Assembly: GCF_039545455.1 (NCBI RefSeq)
Contig: NZ_CP154467.1
Coordinates: 310,001-374,000, forward strand
Reading direction: 5' to 3'
DNA length: 64,000 nucleotides
From: Brucella sp. BE17
GTDB lineage: Bacteria > Pseudomonadota > Alphaproteobacteria > Rhizobiales > Rhizobiaceae
This document shows positions 38,369 to 47,890 of this stretch, one piece after another; the stretch's first letter is position 1, and every line of letters starts with the position of its first letter. The notes under the pieces were generated by a model, which was given only the letters and a program-made list of their open reading frames with translations, ran no database searches and was not told the origin of the DNA. The translations under genes and the position numbers were made by a program.

Positions 38369-39156
38369 CCACGGAATTTTCTGCTTCGGAAATGCGGGTG
38401 ATGCGGTTTTTGAAAGTGGCTTGTTGTGAAATGCAGGACTGTGTGCAGGAAAGCCACCTTCTGTTGGTCGGTGAACAGGGTTCGATAGCCGCCGCACGCA
38501 CGCTTATTGATGCCATGTGCGACAAGGGCCTGTTACGGCGTGAGGGAGAAAAGCTCGCTTTATCGGGCAATGGTCGTCAGCGAAGCAAGTGTGCTGTAAA
38601 GACGAAAAAACAGGTCAACACTACGGCAACCATCCACACAGATACAGGAGACAGGGTTGAAATCAACCTGTCCGAATCGCCTTTGGCGACGCTCTACCGC
38701 CGCAAAGGACCGGACGGCTGCGCTTTTCTAACCGATGACGAGTTTCATGCCGGTGAACGGCTGCGTGCCGATTTCACACGTGGTTCGCTGATGCCATCGG
38801 TTACCATGCGATGGGATTGCAGTCCGGGTGCCAAGCGCAACGGCGGGGCGGGTGGCATGGCGGAACTGACCGATATTGCGCTCGCAAGCCGCATGCGTGT
38901 TGAGCGTGCGCTCGATACCGTTGGGCCTGAACTGAGCGGCGTTCTGGTTGATGTCTGTTGTTTTCTGAAAGGTCTGGAGCGGGTGGAGCGTGAGCGGCAA
39001 TGGCCGGTGCGCTCGGCGAAGATGCTGCTGAAAGCTGCGCTTGCCGTACTACACCGGCATTATAATCCGCAAGCGGGCAGCAGTTCGCGCCGCAGCGTAG
39101 TGTTGCATTGGGGGGCGAAGGATTATCGCCCGAAAGTCAGACCACAAACCGGATAA
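38365..39156 (+). CDS. gafZ: GafZ-like GTA activator subunit (DUF6456 protein)
   Basis: 263 residues from ATG 38365, overlapping the gafY stop (ATGA); reading is in the -1 frame relative to gafY. The N-terminal 70 residues look like a winged-helix/MarR-like fold (EMRVMRFLKVACC, SIAAARTLIDAMCDKGLL). The C-terminal DUF6456 region (from ESPLATLYRRKGPDG, with FLTDDEFHAGERLRADF) resembles the second half of GafA. That half is thought to contact RNA polymerase in a sigma-like manner. Together with the preceding gene it likely activates the GTA promoter. The two-gene split also argues against a simple housekeeping role. Confidence 0.72.
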   Translation: MTTEFSASEMRVMRFLKVACCEMQDCVQESHLLLVGEQGSIAAARTLIDAMCDKGLLRREGEKLALSGNGRQRSKCAVKTKKQVNTTATIHTDTGDRVEINLSESPLATLYRRKGPDGCAFLTDDEFHAGERLRADFTRGSLMPSVTMRWDCSPGAKRNGGAGGMAELTDIALASRMRVERALDTVGPELSGVLVDVCCFLKGLERVERERQWPVRSAKMLLKAALAVLHRHYNPQAGSSSRRSVVLHWGAKDYRPKVRPQTG

Positions 39157-39162
39157 GCAGTA

Positions 39163-39588
39163 TTATGCCGTTTCTAGAGCCAGTTCGGCGTCCCGGCGGA
39201 TGCGCGCTACCATGGCGCGCAGGCCGTTGGAGCGCTGCGGCGTCAAGTGCTCATCGAGGCCGAGCTTTCTCAAAATCTCTTCCGGGTCTATATCAAGGAT
39301 TTGCGAGGCTTTCTTGCCCGAATAGAGCGCCAGAACGATGGCCACCAGTCCACGAACGATATGCGCGTCAGAATCGCCTAAAAATTCGATCATCGGATCG
39401 GTTCCGCCCTGTGGCAGAGTCTTCAGCCAGACCTGGCTGACGCAACCCTGTACTTTGTGTGCGGCGTCGCGGGCATCTTCGGGATAGGGTGGCAGTTCTT
39501 TGCCCAAGTCTATCACGTAGCGATAACGGTCTTCCCAATCGTCGAGAAATTCGAAATCGGTCATGATGCTGTCGATCGTGGTGGTCAT
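39163..39588 (-). CDS. sufE: SufE cysteine-desulfurase activator
   Basis: 141 residues from ATG 39588 (MTTTIDSIMTDFEF). ATG 39564 is possible and the longer upstream start is less likely. The active cysteine lies in KVQGCVSQVW, which accepts persulfide from SufS and passes it to the SufBCD scaffold for Fe-S assembly. Conserved RYRYVIDLGKELP and RSNGLRAMVARIR are present. It converges with the gafZ-like gene, separated by 6 bp. Confidence 0.93.
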   Translation of the reverse strand: MTTTIDSIMTDFEFLDDWEDRYRYVIDLGKELPPYPEDARDAAHKVQGCVSQVWLKTLPQGGTDPMIEFLGDSDAHIVRGLVAIVLALYSGKKASQILDIDPEEILRKLGLDEHLTPQRSNGLRAMVARIRRDAELALETA

Positions 39589-39671
39589 GGTGTTCGCCCG
39601 AAATGCCGTCAATGCAGATATCAGGCCTATATAGGAGCGATTGGCGGTAAGGTCACGAAAAACTTGAAACC

Positions 39672-40097
39672 CTATTTCGCGTCGGGTGAAACGTCACGTG
39701 TCCGCAGGGCTTCTACGCGGGCCTTTGGAACCGGAATGTTGCCTTGCGCGGGCGCGGGTATTTCTGCTGCGGGTCCCGGATGTTCTGAAATATTGTTCTT
39801 GTTACCAAAGCGTTCGCTTAGATAATCCAGCAATTGGCCGCTGCCCTTTAAAACACTGCTGCCAGCGCTTGTGGCAAGCGAGGCTCCCTGCTGGCAAAAG
39901 GCGGGATTGTCGATGCAGAGTTTGCCGATTTCAACCGCGGTCCTGCTATTGGTCAGAATATGATCGACCGTATGGTCGTCTTTTAACGCCAACGGATTCT
40001 GCCCCGCCCTGGTGCCTTCTTTCGTGGGAAAGAAGTGCGGTATGGCAATAAATGCCAGCGACAGCCAGAATACGGATTTGAGAAGAAAACGGATCAT
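39672..40097 (-). CDS. DUF5330-type membrane-anchored protein
   Basis: 141 residues. One N-terminal membrane segment (residues 4-21) precedes a short conserved domain with two cysteines in KLCIDNPAFCQQG. A Pro/Ala-rich tail (GPAAEIPAPAQGNIPVPKA) follows. This matches small envelope proteins of Rhizobiales grouped as DUF5330; the DUF number is from memory and the function is unknown. Confidence 0.75.
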   Translation of the reverse strand: MIRFLLKSVFWLSLAFIAIPHFFPTKEGTRAGQNPLALKDDHTVDHILTNSRTAVEIGKLCIDNPAFCQQGASLATSAGSSVLKGSGQLLDYLSERFGNKNNISEHPGPAAEIPAPAQGNIPVPKARVEALRTRDVSPDAK

Positions 40098-40436
40098 AGC
40101 TTTGTCTATTATAAACCTTGGTCGGTTAGCCTCAGGATATTCTGTGCTGAAATCGAAAAGATTTCGTAACCGCTTTCACGAACAGGTGCCCGTTGCGGCT
40201 TTTCCGTAGGGCAATTGCTACATTCTGTTTACCATAGGTCGAAAAGTCTGGCGTTGGGGGTGCTTACTGGGCCTCAAACAGCTCGTTTTATCGTTTCTTT
40301 AAAGCCTCTCCTGCAATCTGACTCTGTCTGCAACGGTTCTTGAAGGAGCCTTTGTCGGCGTCGTGTAAGTATATTGAGTGAGTAAGGCGCGTTGAAAGCC
40401 ATTGTATTGAAACCAGCTAAAGCAGGTCGCACCGTA
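40098..40436. other. 339-bp intergenic region before the histidine kinase
   Basis: No gene, hairpin terminator or convincing promoter box recognised. The kinase frame is open back to TTG 40392, so the last 45 bases could be coding if that start is used. Confidence 0.4.
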
Positions 40437-42215
40437 ATGCGGATGCTCAATGGCTTGCTTGAGCGTTTCTGCCGGCGCGTTACGGTTGAGGCCGATGCGA
40501 CGGCGCGACGTGTCGCCATCTCGCTGGTCGGCATGCCCGTGCTGTTTTTCTCCGCAGCTCTTGCTGTTGGCCCTGTTTCCACGCCCGTTGAATTTGCAAT
40601 TCTCGCAGCAAGCATCGCAGGCGTCGCCATGACTTTTTGTGCCATTTCGATGTTGGGTGCACCTGCAATTGTCTTGGGCTCAGTCACTTGTGCCATCTAT
40701 GGCATGGGTCTTGCCGCGTTGGGTGTTTTTACCGAGGGCAATGCCGCATTGTGGCTGATGGCAGCGGCCCTGCCGCTGGAAGTATGGTTTGTTCTGCGCA
40801 AGCCTGTCGCCGCCTATGCGGGCGCAATAGGCGCATTGCTGATGCTTGCACTTTTCATGGCCAATGGCAGTGGGCTTGCCGGTGGCTCACTGATCTCCGT
40901 CACCATAATGGTACTTTATGCGGCAAGCCTTCCCGCGCGTAGCGCCGGACTATCTGCCCGTTCCAAAGCTGAACAGCCTGAAATGCCAGCTGTTATACTT
41001 GCCGAAGGTGACGTCCGCTTCGTTCTCGATAATGAAGGTATGGTGATCTCTGTTGATGATGCGACAGCAAAATGTCTTGGCGTCAAGACGAACATGCTGG
41101 AAGGCACCGCATTGCTCGATCGTGTTCATGTCGGGGACCGCGTGCATTATCTCTCGCTTCTGGCTGATCTGCGTAGTGGAAAGCGGAGCGAGCGAGCCGA
41201 CTTGCGCCTGCGAGCGTTGCAAGAGAGCGCGCCAGTCTTTCATGCATGGCGCATGGAAGGCAGCAGACAGGGCACTGCAATCGCATTGATTGGTCGCTCT
41301 CTGGCTTGTGAACAAAAGCTCCATGATGAAATCGCAGCACTTAAGGCCGAACTTAAGTCGGAACGCGCAGGCAAGGGCCGCGTGCTTGCCGCAGTCAGCC
41401 ATGAATTACGTACGCCACTCAATTCCATCATCGGCTTTTCTGATATGCTGACACATGGGCTGGGCGGTGAACTCGCCAATGACCGGCAGCGCGAATATGC
41501 AGGACTGATCCATCGCTCCGGTCATTATCTGCTGGAACTCGTCAATGCAGTTCTTGATAATTCGCAGCTTGAAAGCGGCACTTATGCGATTGCGCCGCAG
41601 ATTTTCGATTTCCGCGATGCTGCTGACCTCTGTGCGTCTGTCATGCTGCCCCAGGCGGAAAAGAAGAGCATTTCGTTTTGCCATCGTGTTGGGCGCGATA
41701 TCGGTGAACTCAATGCTGACCGCCGCGCTGTGCAGCAGATTTTGCTTAATCTTGCCGCGAATGCGATTAAATTCACGGAGCCTGGTGGCTGCGTCACCAT
41801 CGACGCGGCGCGTGTCGTGGTAGAAGAACGCGCCGTTCTGGAATTGCACGTATCAGACACCGGAATCGGGATTGCGCCGGAAGATTTGCAGCGCCTAGGC
41901 GCGCCGTTCACGCGCGCGGATAATAGTTATACCCGCGCGCAGGAAGGCAGCGGTCTTGGCCTTTCCGTGGTCAAGGGATTGGTGGAGCTGCATCAGGGCA
42001 CGATGGTGCTCAAGAGTTGTCCCGGTGAAGGTACGGTGGTGACGATCCGCCTGCCGCTTGCCGGTCCGCAATTTGTTGTTGGAGAAGACGAGGAAAGTGA
42101 ACTTGGCACGGTGATTGAGATACACCGTCACCAGGGAGAAAAACGCAATGACTGGCAGAACGAAGAAGAGCGCAAGCAAGGGCAAAACAATGCGAAAACG
42201 CGCAAAACAGCCTAG
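40437..42215 (+). CDS. Membrane sensor histidine kinase (PleC/DivJ/PdhS-like kinase core)
   Basis: 592 residues from ATG 40437; TTG 40392 is an alternative. About six hydrophobic segments span residues 25-180, followed by a PAS-like domain (DVRFVLDNEGMVISVDD, residues 195-290). HisKA carries the phospho-acceptor His322 in VSHELRTPLNSIIGFSDML. HATPase_c shows N-box NLAANAIKF, DTGIGIAP and GSGLGLSVV. The HisKA motif is of the type found in kinases acting on DivK/PleD in Alphaproteobacteria, so a cell-cycle role is possible but unproven. No response regulator is adjacent. Confidence 0.85.
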   Translation: MRMLNGLLERFCRRVTVEADATARRVAISLVGMPVLFFSAALAVGPVSTPVEFAILAASIAGVAMTFCAISMLGAPAIVLGSVTCAIYGMGLAALGVFTEGNAALWLMAAALPLEVWFVLRKPVAAYAGAIGALLMLALFMANGSGLAGGSLISVTIMVLYAASLPARSAGLSARSKAEQPEMPAVILAEGDVRFVLDNEGMVISVDDATAKCLGVKTNMLEGTALLDRVHVGDRVHYLSLLADLRSGKRSERADLRLRALQESAPVFHAWRMEGSRQGTAIALIGRSLACEQKLHDEIAALKAELKSERAGKGRVLAAVSHELRTPLNSIIGFSDMLTHGLGGELANDRQREYAGLIHRSGHYLLELVNAVLDNSQLESGTYAIAPQIFDFRDAADLCASVMLPQAEKKSISFCHRVGRDIGELNADRRAVQQILLNLAANAIKFTEPGGCVTIDAARVVVEERAVLELHVSDTGIGIAPEDLQRLGAPFTRADNSYTRAQEGSGLGLSVVKGLVELHQGTMVLKSCPGEGTVVTIRLPLAGPQFVVGEDEESELGTVIEIHRHQGEKRNDWQNEEERKQGQNNAKTRKTA

Positions 42216-43128
42216 CCTCGCCACCCGGATTCTCAAATTCTTTTTCACCTCGGCATCGTCTCTGGCGATTGCCGCAGGCGAATTCATCGTGCGTAACCCG
42301 GTTATGACAGGGGGCGCAACGGCTTTCCTCGTTGTGTTGAGTTTCATTTCCGCCAATGCGCTCTGGTATCAGCCTGAAGCCCATAATGCGGTTTTCTTTC
42401 GTACTCGTGCAGACTTCATGTTCCAGCCAACGCCGCGCCCCGTGCTTCCCGGTATTGCTGTAGCAAGTCGTGGCAATGATCCGAAAGCGTCCGAAACACC
42501 TGTGCAAAAAGAAGACGCTGATCTGCCAGCTGCGCGTCTGATGGAAGACGTTACCGACGACATGCTTCCCGCGCTTGCGCCAAATGCCGATCTGGAGATT
42601 GCGCGCCTGCAGCAGCGTCTCTCCAAGCTTGGCATCTATAAAGGTCCGGTTGATGGTTTTACCGGGCCGCAGACGCGTGAGGCGATCGATCGATGGCGCG
42701 CCTTGCAGAAAAAAGTAGGTATCGAACAAGCCGGTGCCACCCCAGTAATTGAGAATGACGCCTCGGTAAAGGATGACGTGGCAAAAGCCATCGAGGTGGC
42801 CGTACCGAGCCCGCGTCCGCAATCAGCCGTAATGAAGGATGAGACGCAAGCAAAGGTCAAGCCGGCGCTTGCCTCCTATCAGAAAGCCGCACTGCCGAAA
42901 GAGCAGGCCGTGCCTGAAAAAAATGGTCCCATCTCATCGCAGGATATCGTGCGTGTGCAGGCCGGTCTCAAAGCTTTCGGCAACGACATGGTGCCGGTTA
43001 ACGGTGAGACGGGCAAGGCTACGCAGACAGCCATCCGCGAATTCCAGAAACTGTTTGGTATGCCGGTGACGGGCAAGATCGATGCTACGCTCATTGGTAA
43101 GATGCGCGAAATCGGGCTGATCAGTTGA
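42148..43128 (+). CDS. Membrane-anchored protein with two peptidoglycan-binding domains
   Basis: 326 residues from ATG 42148, with AGGGAGAAAAA upstream. The start lies inside the kinase gene, giving a 68-bp overlap. A basic N-terminus and a membrane segment (about residues 48-75) lead to a periplasmic region. Two PG_binding_1 repeats follow: LQQRLSKLGIYKGPVDGFTG near residue 160 and VQAGLKAFGNDMVPVNGETG near residue 275. The linker is Ala/Pro/Lys-rich. The tight overlap suggests a functional link between the kinase and the cell wall. Confidence 0.85.
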   Translation: MTGRTKKSASKGKTMRKRAKQPSLATRILKFFFTSASSLAIAAGEFIVRNPVMTGGATAFLVVLSFISANALWYQPEAHNAVFFRTRADFMFQPTPRPVLPGIAVASRGNDPKASETPVQKEDADLPAARLMEDVTDDMLPALAPNADLEIARLQQRLSKLGIYKGPVDGFTGPQTREAIDRWRALQKKVGIEQAGATPVIENDASVKDDVAKAIEVAVPSPRPQSAVMKDETQAKVKPALASYQKAALPKEQAVPEKNGPISSQDIVRVQAGLKAFGNDMVPVNGETGKATQTAIREFQKLFGMPVTGKIDATLIGKMREIGLIS

Positions 43129-43141
43129 GACGGGTACGGCC

Positions 43142-43492
43142 ATGCGACTGACCTCGGATTTCTGGGTTTCGGCATTGATCCGCAAGGTGCAGGGTGAGGG
43201 CGGCTTTGCCTATCTTTCAAGGCGCGGTGCGATGGAAGCCGGCGCGATTTTCATCAAGGTCAGTTCTCGGCTTGGAGGCTCTGACCTTTATGGGCCAGCA
43301 CCCCAGACATCTTATGATGATGATCATGGCGGTGAGCGGATGTTTACACGCATGATGGGCGACGCCGATGATGTGGCAACGGATGAACGCATGCAGCGCG
43401 AAACCCGCTTCGATCCTGATCTCTGGCTGGTGGAACTGGAAGATGTCACCGATGTGTCGGCTCTTTTCCAAATAGCCGACCTTGAAATATAA
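43142..43492 (+). CDS. DUF1491 family protein
   Basis: 116 residues. The N-terminus RLTSDFWVSALIRKVQGEGG and the FDPDLWLVELED segment are typical of the DUF1491 family, small soluble alphaproteobacterial proteins of unknown function. It lies 13 bp after the peptidoglycan-binding gene, likely the same operon. Its stop is two bases from that of the convergent DUF2336 gene. Confidence 0.83.
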   Translation: MRLTSDFWVSALIRKVQGEGGFAYLSRRGAMEAGAIFIKVSSRLGGSDLYGPAPQTSYDDDHGGERMFTRMMGDADDVATDERMQRETRFDPDLWLVELEDVTDVSALFQIADLEI

Positions 43493-43494
43493 TT

Positions 43495-44439
43495 CTATTT
43501 GGCGAGCCTGTTTAGGGCGGGTACCTCGAGATCCTTGCCCGATGGCGTATCATTGGCCACCTGCGCCATTTCGCGTAGCTTGCTGCGCAACATGGCCGAC
43601 ATATCCTCGGCCTTCCAGCGGCGGATGAGCGCCATGGATTTTTCATATCCGATGGAACGATAAAACTCTACGAAGGAGCGCAGGCTCTCGTGGTCGGACT
43701 GGACTGGCCCCAATACTGCCGTCATAACCAGAAAACAGTCCGCAGCCGACAACCTCAGCGCCTTGAGCGCCACCGGCAGAGGTGAAGTGGGCCATTGGCC
43801 GATAATTGCATCGGTTTGTTCGTCGGAAAGATCGAGTGCCTTGGCGAGAGTGTCATGGAAAGATTGTTCGTTGATCTTGAGCGCGGTATCGATCAGATAC
43901 TCTGGATCAATAAGCGCATCTTTCGCGAGCTTTCCGGAAACGGGGCCATCTATATCGGCAAGGCTCTCCTGCAGGGCCAGAGTACGGTCGATTGCTGAAT
44001 CGGAAAAACTGCGCAGCACAGTTTCCAGAATCTTGTCGCCGGACTGACGGCGTGCGATGACGCGGGCATGAGAAAGCCCATATTTACTAATGAGATCAAT
44101 CAGGTCGCCCGGTCGCAAGAGCGGTGACCGCAAAAGCAGCGGTGCGGAAATTTCTACCGGTTCACTTGCCAGCGCAAGAATTACACGATGCGGCGCATCT
44201 TCAAGCTGGGCAAGCGCGCCTGCCGCCTGCCGTCTGGCGCGCAAGCTCGCGCAATGAAGAAGCGGCATGATGAGGTGTTCGAGCTGTTGCATATCTTGAC
44301 GGCCGGGACGCGTGATACCAGCGAACGCAGAAATAGCGGCGCCCAGGAGGTTATCCGCCCTGTCGCTTCCCGCTATTGAATTTGCCGGGTTCCGATGACC
44401 TGAAATTTCCTCCAGGGCACGGAACTGATCCTTCGTCAC
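43495..44439 (-). CDS. DUF2336 domain protein
   Basis: 314 residues, all-helical, with repeated HEAT-like helical hairpins (LEHLIMPLLHCASLRARRQA, RSPLLRPGDLIDLISKYGL and later units). This arrangement fits DUF2336 proteins of Alphaproteobacteria, often implicated in stress or motility regulation. No catalytic motif. The family name is from memory. Confidence 0.72.
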   Translation of the reverse strand: MTKDQFRALEEISGHRNPANSIAGSDRADNLLGAAISAFAGITRPGRQDMQQLEHLIMPLLHCASLRARRQAAGALAQLEDAPHRVILALASEPVEISAPLLLRSPLLRPGDLIDLISKYGLSHARVIARRQSGDKILETVLRSFSDSAIDRTLALQESLADIDGPVSGKLAKDALIDPEYLIDTALKINEQSFHDTLAKALDLSDEQTDAIIGQWPTSPLPVALKALRLSAADCFLVMTAVLGPVQSDHESLRSFVEFYRSIGYEKSMALIRRWKAEDMSAMLRSKLREMAQVANDTPSGKDLEVPALNRLAK

Positions 44440-44588
44440 GCAATTACTCCGGTATGCATCACCTTGCTCGATCTGACGGACAGGAAATCCGTCGATGCAG
44501 TGTTCCTACATCGCGCGATGATCCCCACCATGGCCAGTGACCGGATCATAGGCATGAAGCCTTAGCAACTCATTAACCGTGAGGTTTC

Positions 44589-45143
44589 TTATTCAGGTTC
44601 AAACGTCTGGCACTGTGCCTCATCGAAGAAGGCGCGGGCCTGCTCCTTCCACGTTGCATCCTGCACGAAGACGCGCAGGACAACCGCCCCTTCGCCGATA
44701 TTTTGCGTGACCAGAAGCGACTGGCCATCAGCCTGTGTGCCCGCAACTCGCAGGCTTGCCATGCCGAGCGGGTCGGCAAGAATGAGATCGAGCCGGTGTT
44801 CGTTTGATACATTATCGTTGAAATTATAGAGGTTATCGCCATTCGGCGCATAGACGGACAGCGACCAGTAGGGCATATCGCCATTGGCCATGATGCGCAC
44901 TGGGCCATCGGCGAGATCAAACCGGCACAGGGCCTCTTCGACCAGCGGATCAGGATTACCGATGACGCCCGTATTTTTGTCGAGAGGATGAAACCGATAG
45001 GGCTCGGTGATATATTCAATGCGTAACCATGCATTCATTTCCGAATAGACCGGGACGAGCAGCAGTACGCAGATATGGACGATCGCCGCCCCGATCAGCC
45101 CCAAAAGAATAAGCCGAAGAAAATGCGCAATGCTTCTAACCAT
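44589..45143 (-). CDS. DUF1254 domain membrane protein
   Basis: 184 residues. An N-terminal membrane segment (residues 8-32) is followed by a periplasmic beta-rich domain of the DUF1254 kind (DMPYWSLSVYAPNGDNLYNF). It overlaps the upstream DUF1214 gene by 8 bp. The DUF1254/DUF1214 pair is conserved in Rhizobiales and usually linked to the penicillin-binding protein gene seen here; the function is unknown. Confidence 0.8.
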   Translation of the reverse strand: MVRSIAHFLRLILLGLIGAAIVHICVLLLVPVYSEMNAWLRIEYITEPYRFHPLDKNTGVIGNPDPLVEEALCRFDLADGPVRIMANGDMPYWSLSVYAPNGDNLYNFNDNVSNEHRLDLILADPLGMASLRVAGTQADGQSLLVTQNIGEGAVVLRVFVQDATWKEQARAFFDEAQCQTFEPE

Positions 45144-45726
45144 GGCAGGCCCGCGAACTGAGCGTCAGTTTCGGCATGGACTGGTCCGTGAGGCCGGCTG
45201 AGGTGGCGATTGGTGTGTCGTAAAGCGTCATCACCAGCACGAAAGGTCCACGACCGTTCAACGGCAGCCAATTACCGGAAGCGGCATCAGGACTGATCGT
45301 TATCAAAATGCTGCCGTCAGCCTTATAAAGCACGTCACGCGAATGAAGCGCTGCCTGAAGTCCGGAGCGTGGTGCAATAGTGGTAAGATCGGGCGTTGCC
45401 GCATAGAGCGTCCAGAAGCGCGTCGGCGACGTCGTGCCTTCGAGGCGATAGGTGCAGCCGCGCTGCAAATCCCGCCCTTGTTCGTCCTTGCTTGCATAAA
45501 AGGCAAGTCCTTCAGCCGTTCCAAGCGCCAGCACCGCCTTGCGCGCGGCGCGCGCACGCGCATAGGGGTCGGCATTGGCGGTCCCAGCATCGGGAAAGGC
45601 CTGCCATGCACCGACCTGCAATTCGCCGAAGCCGCCGAAGCGGTCGAGAACCTTGTCGACGCTCCATATGCCACCACCCAGCGCGATTACCAGAACCAGA
45701 ATTATTTGCAGAATTCTTGTGAGCAT
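45136..45726 (-). CDS. DUF1214 domain membrane protein
   Basis: 196 residues from ATG 45726 (MLTRILQIILVLVIAL), with TTTAGG upstream formed by the end of the PBP gene. Longer in-frame starts overlap that gene without a ribosome site. A membrane anchor is followed by the DUF1214 beta-sandwich (RFWTLYAATPDL, GSILITISPDAASGNWLPL). It is cotranscribed between the PBP1A-type gene and the DUF1254 gene. Confidence 0.83.
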   Translation of the reverse strand: MLTRILQIILVLVIALGGGIWSVDKVLDRFGGFGELQVGAWQAFPDAGTANADPYARARAARKAVLALGTAEGLAFYASKDEQGRDLQRGCTYRLEGTTSPTRFWTLYAATPDLTTIAPRSGLQAALHSRDVLYKADGSILITISPDAASGNWLPLNGRGPFVLVMTLYDTPIATSAGLTDQSMPKLTLSSRACHG

Positions 45727-45733
45727 TCGTGGC

Positions 45734-47890
45734 CTAAAGGGTCGTGACATTGCGCTGCGCGGCGGTGCCGGGCAGGCTGCCAGAACCCATAAAACGACGA
45801 TGCAGTTGCTTAAGAACCTGTGTGGTGGCAGGCGAAAGGACGCGTGGCGGTGGAGACATGGCATCTTGTGGTTTTACGCCCGCTATTTCCGAGGTAGTCC
45901 CCTTTACCGGTTGGGGGAAAGGCGGATTGATGCCAGGTATCGGTTTCAGCTCGATATTCTGATGCGCATAGACCATCATACGCTGCCAGGCCATCGCGGG
46001 AAGAACCCCGCCGGTCAGTTCCTTCATGGGTGAGAAATTATCATTGCCGAACCAGACCGCGGCGGTGAAGTTGCCAGTGAAACCCACGAACCACGCATCG
46101 CGGTAACTCTGGGTAGTACCAGTTTTACCGCCAACACGCGTCATGGGCAGTGCTGCGCGCCGTCCGGTTCCGCGTTCGGGAACCTGAACCAGCATGGAAT
46201 TCATCTGAAGGGCTGCTTTTTCTGACAGTGCCCGGTGCGGTTTCTCGCCGTCGCGGCTGAAATCCCACAATATTGTTCCGTCACCCGAGATGATCTGCGT
46301 GAAGGCGTGGCGGTTTCCGGCCATTCCGGCATTAGGAAACACGTTGAAACCGGTGGCCTGGTCCATCACGGTCATTTCCGATGTGCCAAGCACCATCGTC
46401 TTGTGCGAGGAGATGGCCGATTCGACCCCCATGGCCTTGGTAAGCTTTACGATAGGGGCTGTGGTCAGGTGATCCTTGGCGAGGCGCACGGGAACGCTGT
46501 TGAGTGAATGCACAAGTGCCGTAGTAAGATCGACACGGCCGGAAAACCGGCGTCCGTAATTGCGCGGCGCCCAGTTGCCCCAGCTTACAGGCGCATCGGA
46601 GACAATGGTGTTGGGCGTCATGCCCTTTTCCATCGCGGCTGCATAGACATAAGGCTTGAAGGACGAGCCGGCCTGACGCAAGGCGCGGGTGGCTCGGTTG
46701 AACTGGCTTTCTCCGTAATCGCGTCCGCCGACCATGGCGCGCACCGAACCGTCCGTAGCGATGATAACGGTTGCGGCCTCGTTGACACCATATTGCTTGC
46801 CGAACTGGCGCAGATGATATTCGAGCGCTTCTTCCGCAGCCTTCTGGATATTGCGGTCGAGCGTCGTGCGTACGGTCAATGTATGGCGGGGCAGGTGGCT
46901 TGCGACCTTTTTGACCTCCTCGAAGGCCCAGTCGAGAAAATGGTCAGGGTTTTCATTCTTGCCCCGGTCAATCACGCTGGCCGGTTGACGATAGGCAGCG
47001 GCAACTTGTCCTTCACTCATCAGACCGCTCTCGACCATATTGGCAAGCACCACATTGGCACGTGCACGCGCGGCAGGCAGGTTTATGTGAGGGGCGAATT
47101 TGGCCGGGGCCTTGAAAAGCCCCGCCAGCATCGCTGCTTCGGCAAGTGTCACATCTTTGACGCTCTTGCCGAAATAGAATTCCGACGCTGCTGCAATACC
47201 GAAGGTGCCGCCACCCATATAGGCGCGGTCGAGATAGAGCTGGAGAATTTCCTTTTTGCTCAGATTGCATTCGAGCCACAATGCCAGAAACGCTTCCTTG
47301 ATTTTGCGGTCGATGGTGCGCTCGCTGGACAAAAACAGGTTTTTTGCAAGCTGCTGGGTAATGGTGGAGCCACCCTGTACGACGCCATTGGCGCGTACAT
47401 TCTGGCTGAATGCGCGGCTCAGGCCCCAGAGATCGATGCCGTAATGATCGAAGAAACGCCGGTCTTCAGTACCGAGCACCGCCTTGATAACATGGTCGGG
47501 CAATTCGTCGACGGGAACGGCCTGACGGTGCAGTATGCCGCGCCGCCCGATCTCGTTACCATATCGGTCGAGAAAGGTAACGGCATAATCGTCCTGCGCG
47601 CGCCAATCCTTGTTTGTCTCCTCGAAGGCGGGAAGAGCCAGCATGGTCAGGATTATTGAGGCAGCAACGCCAAGCGTAAAGCATTCGTCGGCAACTTCGA
47701 CTACGACACGCCGAAAACCACGCACGCGAAAACGCCGCGAGAAGATTGTGATTGTTTCCCAGCAGTCTGAAAACCCGGCGCGCAGATTATAGAGGCCGGA
47801 GTCGATCCTGGCGTCAACTCCAATCAGGCGCGAAACCCGGAATGGTTTCCGCTCTTCGCTTTCCGAACTTTTGTCAGTGTCAGGACGCAT
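45734..47890 (-). CDS. Bifunctional penicillin-binding protein 1A family
   Basis: 718 residues. An N-terminal cytoplasmic tail and a membrane anchor (residues 70-88) precede the GT51 glycosyltransferase domain, with catalytic Glu142 in TEDRRFFDHYGID and the GGSTITQQLAKNLF motif. The transpeptidase domain has AGSSFKP (Ser-x-x-Lys), HSLNS (Ser-x-Asn) and GGKTGTTQSYRDAW (Lys-Thr-Gly). It polymerises and crosslinks peptidoglycan. The short linker and the alphaproteobacterial type resemble the PBP1C/1A subgroup with a downstream DUF1214/DUF1254 pair. Confidence 0.93.
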   Translation of the reverse strand: MRPDTDKSSESEERKPFRVSRLIGVDARIDSGLYNLRAGFSDCWETITIFSRRFRVRGFRRVVVEVADECFTLGVAASIILTMLALPAFEETNKDWRAQDDYAVTFLDRYGNEIGRRGILHRQAVPVDELPDHVIKAVLGTEDRRFFDHYGIDLWGLSRAFSQNVRANGVVQGGSTITQQLAKNLFLSSERTIDRKIKEAFLALWLECNLSKKEILQLYLDRAYMGGGTFGIAAASEFYFGKSVKDVTLAEAAMLAGLFKAPAKFAPHINLPAARARANVVLANMVESGLMSEGQVAAAYRQPASVIDRGKNENPDHFLDWAFEEVKKVASHLPRHTLTVRTTLDRNIQKAAEEALEYHLRQFGKQYGVNEAATVIIATDGSVRAMVGGRDYGESQFNRATRALRQAGSSFKPYVYAAAMEKGMTPNTIVSDAPVSWGNWAPRNYGRRFSGRVDLTTALVHSLNSVPVRLAKDHLTTAPIVKLTKAMGVESAISSHKTMVLGTSEMTVMDQATGFNVFPNAGMAGNRHAFTQIISGDGTILWDFSRDGEKPHRALSEKAALQMNSMLVQVPERGTGRRAALPMTRVGGKTGTTQSYRDAWFVGFTGNFTAAVWFGNDNFSPMKELTGGVLPAMAWQRMMVYAHQNIELKPIPGINPPFPQPVKGTTSEIAGVKPQDAMSPPPRVLSPATTQVLKQLHRRFMGSGSLPGTAAQRNVTTL

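Noticed and set aside
46508..47659. Plus-strand 383-codon open frame
   Set aside because: Antisense to the PBP1A-type gene with intact catalytic motifs.
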